A stretch of DNA of 64,000 bases from NORP240 sp038134485 (GTDB taxonomy: Bacteria > Pseudomonadota > Gammaproteobacteria > Pseudomonadales > Pseudohongiellaceae), in contig JAYPVG010000015.1 in NCBI GenBank assembly GCA_038134485.1, positions 1 to 64,000 of the forward strand. The letters run 5' to 3'. A program made the translations under genes and the position numbers. Position 1 is the first letter of the stretch, and each line of letters opens with the position of its first letter. A model generated the notes under the pieces. That model was not told the origin of the DNA and did no database searches. It saw only the letters and a list, made by a program, of their open reading frames with translations. This document shows, piece after piece, positions 58,056-64,000 of this stretch.

Positions 58056-58736
58056 TTGAAAATAGGCATTCTACAAACCGGCTCCGCACCTGAAACACTG
58101 CATCCCAGGCACGGAGACTATGACGAGCTGTTCATCAAGCTGCTGGCCGACCGCGGATTCGAATTTCGTAACTATCCCGTTCTGAACAATGTCTTCCCTG
58201 AAGCCATCCACGACGCCGATGGCTGGTTGATTACGGGATCGAGGTTTGGTGTCTATGAAGACCATGAATGGATTCCACCGCTGGAAGCATTCATCAGGCA
58301 GGCCTACGCCGCCAGCATCCCGATTGTCGGCATTTGTTTTGGACACCAGATCATTGCCCAGGCGCTGGGCGGAAAAGTCGAGAAATTTTCGGGAGGCTGG
58401 TCCATAGGAGCTGTCGACTACAAGGTCCGGGATCAGGCCAGGCCCTTAACCGCCCTGGCGTTTCACCAGGACCAGGTCACCGAAATACCCCGCGAAGCGC
58501 AAGTGCTTGCCAGCACCGATTTCTGCAAGCACGCCATGTTGTCTTATGACGACCACGCCCTGACCATCCAGCCCCATCCTGAATTCACCAGGGAATTTCT
58601 CGCTGATCTGCTGGAAGTCAGGAAAAGTGTTCTGCCACCGGACATTTCAGCAGCAGCACTTGAATCCCTGGACAAGGAGCTGAGTTCAATCGCTATGGCC
58701 GACATGATTGAAAACTTTTTCAAGAAGAAAAAGTAA
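58056..58736 (+). CDS. Class I glutamine amidotransferase-type hydrolase in the PuuD role
   Basis: 226 residues. The nucleophile elbow GICFGHQIIAQALGG and the His-Glu pair in IQPHPEF complete a class I GATase triad. E. coli PuuD hydrolyses gamma-glutamyl-GABA to GABA. The motif here is closer to GMP-synthase-type GATases (GxCxGHQ), as in other amidotransferases found in polyamine operons, so the role is inferred from context. The start is TTG at 58056. It is divergent from the LuxR gene and converges on the aldehyde dehydrogenase. Confidence 0.8.
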   Translation: MKIGILQTGSAPETLHPRHGDYDELFIKLLADRGFEFRNYPVLNNVFPEAIHDADGWLITGSRFGVYEDHEWIPPLEAFIRQAYAASIPIVGICFGHQIIAQALGGKVEKFSGGWSIGAVDYKVRDQARPLTALAFHQDQVTEIPREAQVLASTDFCKHAMLSYDDHALTIQPHPEFTREFLADLLEVRKSVLPPDISAAALESLDKELSSIAMADMIENFFKKKK

Positions 58737-58762
58737 TTCAATAGCGGACCTGTCCGTCAGGC

Positions 58763-60196
58763 TCAATCGACTTTTCCGAAACCGACAACACCCTTGATTT
58801 CGAGGAAATCATGGAAGGCGAACTTACCCCATTCCCTGCCATTGCCTGACTGTTTGTAGCCGCCGAACGGCGCATTGGGGTCGTAGTTATTGCCGTTCAG
58901 AAACACATTGCCCGCGCGCAGTTGTGTCGCGACCGCCCGTGCATGCTCCAGCTTTCCAGACTGCACATAGGCTGCCAGTCCATAGGGAGAATCATTGGCT
59001 ATTGCGATGGCCTGTTCTTCGCTGTCATAGGGCATGATGGCCAGAACCGGCCCAAAGACTTCTTCACGGGCAACCATCATGTCGTTTGTCACATTGGCAA
59101 AAACCGTAGGTTTCGCATAGTAACCACGCTCAATACCATCGGGACGTCCCACGCCACCGCAGGCAAGTTCACTGCCTTCATCAATGGCCTGCTGGATCAT
59201 TCCCTGCACTTTCTTAAACTGCCCTGCATTCGACAGGGGCCCGATCATGGTGGCGTCCTGCTGTGGATCCCCTACAACAGTTTCGCCAGCCACCCTGACA
59301 GCCAGTTCGATTGCCTGATCATGCAGATGCCGCGGTACCAGCATGCGGGTTGGTGCATTACAGGACTGGCCCGTGTTACGGAAACACTCCGCTACCCCGT
59401 CGGTCACGGCCTTTTCAAAATCTGCATCTTCCAGAACGATGTTGGGAGACTTGCCACCAAGCTCCAGTGCCACCCGCTTGATGGTATCCGCTGCGGCTTT
59501 GCTGACCTGGATGCCGGCCCGGGTAGATCCAGTAAGAGAAACCATATCCACATCGGGGTGGGAACCAAGTGCCTGACCGACTTCGGGGCCGGCTCCATTG
59601 AGCATATTGAATACCCCGGCTGGAACACCGGCTTCATGGATAATCTCGGCAAACAACTGGGCGGATAGAGGCGCCATTTCGCTGGGTTTCAGAACCATGG
59701 TGCAACCACAGGCAAGCGCGGGCGCTACCTTGCAGACAATCTGGTTCATGGGCCAGTTCCATGGGGTGATAAAAGCACAGACTCCAACTGGCTCCTGCAA
59801 TACCCGGGTTCCGTCCAGGCTTTCTTCAAACTTGTAGTCTTTCAGGGCCTGAATCGCAGTCTGCAAATGCACCAGCCCCATAGGCGCCTGCGAGTCAAAG
59901 GCCATGTCCTTCGGCGCACCCATTTCCAGAGTGATGAAATCAGCCATCTCCTGCAGCCGCCGCTGATATATTGCGGCGATCCTGCTCAGCACCTGGAGAC
60001 GCTCTTCCCGGGTTGTCCTGGACCAGGAGGGAAAAGCGGCCCTGGCAGCAGCAACGGCTTGATCGGCATCGGCTGCCGAACACAGCGCAACCTCACCGAT
60101 GACCTCTTCTGAAGCAGGGTTGATTATCTTTTCCAGACGACTGGCTTCCGGATTAATCCACTCGCCATTGACGTACATTTTGTCCAGTGTATACAT
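58763..60196 (-). CDS. NAD(P)-dependent aldehyde dehydrogenase, PuuC role
   Basis: About 477 residues. FITPWNWPMNQIVCKVAPAL, the catalytic Glu in LELGGKSPNIV and Cys in NTGQSCNAPTR, and EVFGPVLAIMPY identify an active ALDH. In the island it would oxidise gamma-glutamyl-aminobutyraldehyde to gamma-glutamyl-GABA. AGGAG before the ATG at 60196 gives the start; the open frame extends upstream to 60265 without a start signal. It appears to be the last gene of a puuA2-membrane protein-ALDH operon. Confidence 0.88.
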   Translation of the reverse strand: MYTLDKMYVNGEWINPEASRLEKIINPASEEVIGEVALCSAADADQAVAAARAAFPSWSRTTREERLQVLSRIAAIYQRRLQEMADFITLEMGAPKDMAFDSQAPMGLVHLQTAIQALKDYKFEESLDGTRVLQEPVGVCAFITPWNWPMNQIVCKVAPALACGCTMVLKPSEMAPLSAQLFAEIIHEAGVPAGVFNMLNGAGPEVGQALGSHPDVDMVSLTGSTRAGIQVSKAAADTIKRVALELGGKSPNIVLEDADFEKAVTDGVAECFRNTGQSCNAPTRMLVPRHLHDQAIELAVRVAGETVVGDPQQDATMIGPLSNAGQFKKVQGMIQQAIDEGSELACGGVGRPDGIERGYYAKPTVFANVTNDMMVAREEVFGPVLAIMPYDSEEQAIAIANDSPYGLAAYVQSGKLEHARAVATQLRAGNVFLNGNNYDPNAPFGGYKQSGNGREWGKFAFHDFLEIKGVVGFGKVD

Positions 60197-60321
60197 GGAA
60201 AACTCCTGACGGTATGCCTGCGTTTTAACAGTACCAGGCCGCTGCGATAAATTGGATCGAGACAACCAAATGACTTTAATCAGATATCCTGGCGGAGCAA
60301 ATCACCCTATTGGGTAGGTCG

Positions 60322-61167
60322 TTATCGGAAATCAGTCCCGGGCATTGGCTCTTCCTGCCATTCAAACATGTTCATTTCGATGAAAACAAAGGCCACAATC
60401 CAGAGCATTGCGTCCCAGAAATCCAGTAACGGCCCGGTTATTCCCCAGTAGATGGCACAAAGCAACAGAATGGTGTAGAGAATTGCCTTTACCGCTTTGC
60501 TGACGGTGAGGACCACGCCGTCCAGTTTACCTTTCAGCTGTAATCGGATGTCGATTTCCAGCACTAGCACCACCAGCAGCCAGTCGCCAGCATTAATGAC
60601 ATCGGTCCAGGCGAGTTTTTGCGCAGAAAGCAACGCAGCCGAATCAGTAAAAACATTGGCGCCGGTTAACTGATAAAGAACGTCTGCCGGCATAAGCGTC
60701 AGGCAATTGGCCGCATCGATCAGCTCGAATTCATCCAGGTCAGTCATGAACGAAAAAGAACCGGCAGCCAGCCCACACAGGTCTGCGGCAGAGGACAACT
60801 CAAACTCGGAGAGCCCCTGCATTTTCGTCACATAGCCGAAAAAAGCATACACCAGCAAGCAATAGCAAAAGACCCGGGCGCCATGTAAAAACCATTTCAC
60901 CTTCCCCCTGATCTTCTCATCCGAAATGATGTTCGTTTCAAATTCGAACAGAAGCAGGAGAATTACCCAGGCCGCGGTATCCAGTGTAGCAGCAAAGGAT
61001 GCTACCAGATCCGAAAGTGAGCTGCCGTTGGCAATCAGGTAACCGGCAGCACTCCACTCATCGAGAAAGAAAAGCCCGACATTCACTATCAGCAGCACAT
61101 AGATCGTGTACTTGAAAACTCTTAAATAATGCCGGGGGTGAAGCTTGGAAGTGACTAGACTGGGCAT
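60322..61167 (-). CDS. Polytopic membrane protein of unknown function in the polyamine operon
   Basis: 281 residues with five or six membrane helices (for example YTIYVLLIVNVGLFFL near the start and AILYTILLLCAIYWG near the end) and two acidic, Cys-containing loops (DLCGLAAGSFSFM, DAANCLTLMPADV). No transporter or enzyme family is recognised. It lies 20 bases after puuA2 and before the aldehyde dehydrogenase in the same direction, so it probably shares their transcript. A role in amine sensing or transport is possible but not shown. Confidence 0.7.
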   Translation of the reverse strand: MPSLVTSKLHPRHYLRVFKYTIYVLLIVNVGLFFLDEWSAAGYLIANGSSLSDLVASFAATLDTAAWVILLLLFEFETNIISDEKIRGKVKWFLHGARVFCYCLLVYAFFGYVTKMQGLSEFELSSAADLCGLAAGSFSFMTDLDEFELIDAANCLTLMPADVLYQLTGANVFTDSAALLSAQKLAWTDVINAGDWLLVVLVLEIDIRLQLKGKLDGVVLTVSKAVKAILYTILLLCAIYWGITGPLLDFWDAMLWIVAFVFIEMNMFEWQEEPMPGTDFR

Positions 61168-61187
61168 GGGCCAATGCTACTTGATTG

Positions 61188-62522
61188 CTACACGTTCAGG
61201 AGCAGGTATTCTCTCTCCCAGGAACTGATTACCCGGTTGAATTCTTCGAACTCGTCCAGCTTGATCAGCCTGAAAGCACGGATAAAGTCTTCACCAATGA
61301 TCGACCCGACTTCTTCCAGCGAATCCAGCCCCCGCAAGGCTTCTTCGAGAGATCTTGCAACAGTGATATCTTCTTCAGTGGCATCACCGGCGTATGGCCG
61401 GGTAGGTTCAATCTTGTTCTGGATACCAACGAAGCCGCAGGCAAGCGAGGCTGCAATAGCCAGATAAGGATTGCAGTCGGCGCCGGCAAAACGGTTTTCT
61501 ATGCGCATGGCTTCTACCGGTGCACTGGGGATACGCAAGCCAACGGTGCGGTTGTCATAACCCCAGTTCAGATTGATCGGGGCGGAAATATCCCTGACAA
61601 ACCGTCGATAGGAATTCACGTTAGGGGCATAAAAACTGATCAGCCCAGGGGTGTATTTCTGCAGACCACCCAGATAATGCCGGAATGCCTCTGATTCATT
61701 CCCCTCTTCGGTTGCAAACACATTCCTCCCGGTTTTGAGGTCTGCCAGACTCTGGTGAATATGCATGGAACTGCCCGGTTCCGCACTCATGGGCTTGGCC
61801 ATGAAGGTGGCAAATATCCCGTTCCGAATCGCCACTTCCCGCATGGTACGTTTGAACGTGAACACCTGATCGGCAAGGTTCAGTGCGTCACCATGGATAA
61901 AATTCACTTCCATTTGTGCCGCGCCGGTTTCGTGAATCAGGGTATCGACGCTCAATTCCTGCGCTTCGCAGTATTCGTACATCTGATCTACTACGGAATC
62001 GAATTCATTCAGGGCGTCGATACTGTATGACTGGCGCGCCGATTCCCGTCGACCTGATCTGCCGATAGGCGCCTTCAGCTCAAAATCCGGATCCTCATTC
62101 TTCTGAATCAGGTAGAACTCCATTTCCGGAGCAATGACTGGCTGTAAGCCCACATCTTCGTACAGCCTGAGAACGCGACGCAACACGTTTCTGGATGACA
62201 TGCGATGCAACTCCCCATCCAGCGTGTAACAGTCATGGATTATCTGGGCAGTTGAATCCTTGGCCCATGGCACGATCCGTTTGCCATTGGGATCTGGCAC
62301 CAGAATCATATCCTGATCCGATGCGCTGATCAGTTCGTCAATGTCGTCACAGAATTTACCGGTTACGGATTGCAGCAGAATGCTTTCAGGCAATCGGGGA
62401 TTCTGGCTTCTGAACTTGTCAGCTGGCATGAATTTTCCGCGTGCGTTACCCGTCATGTCCGGGATCAGACACTCCACTTCCGCGATGTTTTTTTCCTTTA
62501 GCCAGTCTTCGATGGAACCCAT
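61188..62522 (-). CDS. puuA: Gamma-glutamylpolyamine synthetase, glutamine-synthetase family (copy 2)
   Basis: 444 residues. Blocks are IAPEMEFYLI, HETGAAQMEVNFIHGDALNL, then GSSMHIHQSL, YAPNVNSYRRF, GYDNRTVGLRIP and IENRFAGADCNPYLAIAASL. Enough differs from the copy at 50580 that it is not a recent duplicate, and the second copy may prefer another amine. It is divergent from the PuuB gene, which starts 246 bases upstream, and heads the operon with the membrane protein and aldehyde dehydrogenase. Confidence 0.85.
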   Translation of the reverse strand: MGSIEDWLKEKNIAEVECLIPDMTGNARGKFMPADKFRSQNPRLPESILLQSVTGKFCDDIDELISASDQDMILVPDPNGKRIVPWAKDSTAQIIHDCYTLDGELHRMSSRNVLRRVLRLYEDVGLQPVIAPEMEFYLIQKNEDPDFELKAPIGRSGRRESARQSYSIDALNEFDSVVDQMYEYCEAQELSVDTLIHETGAAQMEVNFIHGDALNLADQVFTFKRTMREVAIRNGIFATFMAKPMSAEPGSSMHIHQSLADLKTGRNVFATEEGNESEAFRHYLGGLQKYTPGLISFYAPNVNSYRRFVRDISAPINLNWGYDNRTVGLRIPSAPVEAMRIENRFAGADCNPYLAIAASLACGFVGIQNKIEPTRPYAGDATEEDITVARSLEEALRGLDSLEEVGSIIGEDFIRAFRLIKLDEFEEFNRVISSWEREYLLLNV

Positions 62523-62527
62523 AAGTT

Positions 62528-62583
62528 ACCTTTTAAAAAATCTTTTAAATGCCTTTTAACTGCCTTTTAACCAGCTTATTAAC
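62528..62583. repeat. Five imperfect 11-base repeats in the puuA2-puuB promoter region
   Basis: Units around TGCCTTTTAAC (two exact copies at 62550 and 62561, with looser ones on both sides). The 11-base period is close to one helix turn. They begin six bases before the puuA2 ATG. Confidence 0.6.
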
Positions 62584-62671
62584 AAGCTTTCTATTGACCG
62601 GATTGGACCAAATCAGCCGGCATATCTGGAATGCTTTTTCGGCAAGTTCCGATTACCTGTTAACGAATCAA

Positions 62672-62708
62672 ATTTGAAGTACAACATAGCTCGAATTATA
62701 CTTCAAAT
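62672..62708. promoter_or_regulatory. Perfect 10-base inverted repeat, possible operator, in the puuA2-puuB intergenic region
   Basis: ATTTGAAGTA and TACTTCAAAT, separated by 17 bases. Two copies of ATTATTCGA, 12 bases apart, follow at 62710 and 62722. This differs from the motif at the other polyamine promoters, so another regulator may act here. Confidence 0.5.
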
Positions 62709-62767
62709 AATTATTCGAATGATTATTCGATTTTTAACAAAAGCCAGCAACCGACAACGAAAAAACT

Positions 62768-64000
62768 TTGAAAAAAAGCGCTAACGATACCAGCCCCAGT
62801 GCACACACAGATTCCTATTATGCGGCGTCCGCCCTGCCCTGCCCGGAATTCCCAACCCTGAACCAGGACGCCGAGGCCGACGTGTGTATTATCGGCGGCG
62901 GCTATACCGGCCTGTCTTCCGCGTTACATCTTGCTAAAAAGGGACTCAACGCGGTGGTCCTGGAAGCGGAAAAAGTTGGGTGGGGCGCATCCGGGCGGAA
63001 TGGAGGCCATGTTGGCACCGGGCAACGGGTCAGCCAGTCGGCGCTGGAGAAAAAGCATGGCCTTGAAACTTCCAGGCAACTCTGGGGGCTTGGACTGGAG
63101 GCTGTCGACCTGGTCCGCCAGCTGATTGCGGACCATGACATCAATTGCGATCTCAAAGAAGGCATTTTGCATGTGGCTGCCAAAAAGTCCCATGTGGAAT
63201 ACCTGAAACAGGAAACCGAAGTCCTGCGTAGCGTCTATGGCTACGAAAAAATCAGCTTTATCGACAAAGGGGAACTGGACCACATGGTTGGCGCGGGCGG
63301 CAAATACTTTGCGGGACAGCTTGACCAGAGTTCGCTTCACCTGCATCCCCTCAAGTATGCACACGGACTCGCCGCCGCGGCGAAGGAGGCAGGGGCCCGG
63401 ATTTTCGAGAACAGCAAAGTGCTGGGCTATGAAAAAGGTTCAACGCTTACCGTTCGAACTGCCCGGGGCAACGTTAAAGCCAAGACCATCATTCTTGCCT
63501 GCAACGGTTATCTCAAAAAACTGGCACCAGAAATCGCCGGCTGTATCATGCCTATCAATAATTTCGTCCTGGCAACCGAGCCACTGCCGGAACAATTGGC
63601 CCGGGAGCTAATCAGAGACGACGTAGCCGTGCAGGATTCACTGTTTGTAATCAATTACTGGAAACTTTCTGCGGATAACCGTCTGGTATTTGGCGGCGGT
63701 GAAAATTACACCAGCAAGTTCCCCAACGACATAAAATCCTTCGTCCGAAAATACATGCTCCGTGTCTATCCACAGCTGAAAAGCACGGCTATTGATTATG
63801 CCTGGGGCGGTACTCTGGCTATCACCCTGAACCGTATGCCGTCATTTGGAACACTTGATTCCAATATCTATCATGCCCACGGTTACTCGGGGCACGGCAT
63901 ACCTACCGCGACGCTGGCAGGAAAAGTACTGGCCGACGCAATTGCCGGCGATGCAGCGAAATTTAACCTGATCGCCGACCTGCCCTCGCCCAGATTCCCC
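62768..64000 (+). CDS. puuB: Gamma-glutamylputrescine oxidase, FAD-dependent (3' end outside window)
   Basis: 411 codons are open from a TTG at 62768 to the window end, lacking probably only a few residues. The FAD loop is VCIIGGGYTGLSSALHLAKK; WGASGRNGGHVGTGQ is characteristic of the PuuB/DAAO-type oxidases; the C-terminus has LNRMPSFG and HGYSGHGIPTATLAGK. It oxidises gamma-glutamylputrescine to the aldehyde with O2. No upstream ATG is in frame, so the TTG is preferred. Divergent from puuA2. Confidence 0.9.
   Translation, partial: MKKSANDTSPSAHTDSYYAASALPCPEFPTLNQDAEADVCIIGGGYTGLSSALHLAKKGLNAVVLEAEKVGWGASGRNGGHVGTGQRVSQSALEKKHGLETSRQLWGLGLEAVDLVRQLIADHDINCDLKEGILHVAAKKSHVEYLKQETEVLRSVYGYEKISFIDKGELDHMVGAGGKYFAGQLDQSSLHLHPLKYAHGLAAAAKEAGARIFENSKVLGYEKGSTLTVRTARGNVKAKTIILACNGYLKKLAPEIAGCIMPINNFVLATEPLPEQLARELIRDDVAVQDSLFVINYWKLSADNRLVFGGGENYTSKFPNDIKSFVRKYMLRVYPQLKSTAIDYAWGGTLAITLNRMPSFGTLDSNIYHAHGYSGHGIPTATLAGKVLADAIAGDAAKFNLIADLPSPRFP

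Noticed and set aside
60304..60318. CACCCTATTGGGTAG palindrome upstream of the aldehyde dehydrogenase
   Set aside because: Only 9 of 15 positions agree with the polyamine operator and the spacing differs; the gene can be read from the puuA2 promoter.
1..64000. Search for CRISPR arrays, tRNA, rRNA, prophage or intact insertion sequences
   Set aside because: No regular spaced repeats, RNA-gene signatures, transposase motifs or phage structural genes were recognised on reading both strands.

Overview
The window looks like a scaffold from a gammaproteobacterium, probably a free-living heterotroph assembled from a metagenome. It has TonB-dependent uptake, an EPS-associated MarR-type regulator, a gamma-glutamylated putrescine pathway, periplasmic peptidases and quinoprotein/di-haem enzymes. 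Three 10-N gaps (2368-2377, 10111-10120, 27469-27478) split it into four contigs. Two gaps lie inside a single gene, which supports the joins there; the first join has no such support. No rRNA, tRNA, CRISPR array or intact insertion sequence was seen.

Region 1 (1-11.5 kb) is a surface-polysaccharide locus read leftward. It runs from an EPS MarR-type regulator through UDP-glucose dehydrogenase, GalE, a GT4 glycosyltransferase, a UDP-glucuronate 4-epimerase-like enzyme, a TviB/WbpA-like dehydrogenase, a Wzx-type flippase and a methyltransferase; an O-acyltransferase with an SGNH domain sits on the first contig. The locus looks damaged: an in-frame TAA interrupts the Rossmann motif of the TviB-like gene, a relic of a type I restriction HsdR subunit lies next to it, and the acyltransferase is frameshifted.

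Region 2 (11.7-23.3 kb) is mixed: a P-loop sulfotransferase-like protein, a membrane protein with a Cys-rich tail, a lone receiver protein, a divergent Nramp-like transporter, a secreted LRR protein, a vanadium-haloperoxidase/PAP2-like protein, a membrane PAS histidine kinase behind a near-perfect CRP-type palindrome, and two overlapping glycosyltransferase genes.

Region 3 (23.6-47.4 kb) is catabolic and mostly exported. A frameshifted quinoprotein dehydrogenase is divergent from a Baeyer-Villiger monooxygenase fused to an esterase. Then come M14, M28 and S9/DPP-IV peptidases, two NHL/PAL-like proteins, a di-haem peroxidase-like protein, a NYN-LOTUS protein, a GST, a PhoD-type phosphatase, a metallo-beta-lactamase-fold protein, a MaoC-VOC-lipoprotein-ABC exporter run, and small proteins.

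Region 4 (47.5-64 kb) is a polyamine (putrescine) catabolic island: permease, class III aminotransferase, two PuuA-type ligases, a TonB receptor, a LuxR-type regulator, a glutamine amidotransferase in the PuuD role, a PuuC-type aldehyde dehydrogenase and a PuuB oxidase cut by the window end. A shared near-palindrome, core CC(A/T)AAG(A/T)GGT, lies upstream of the aminotransferase, puuA1, the TonB receptor and the LuxR gene, with a weaker fifth copy before the permease. This points to a local regulon that includes an outer-membrane receptor, and it is the most interesting signal in the window.
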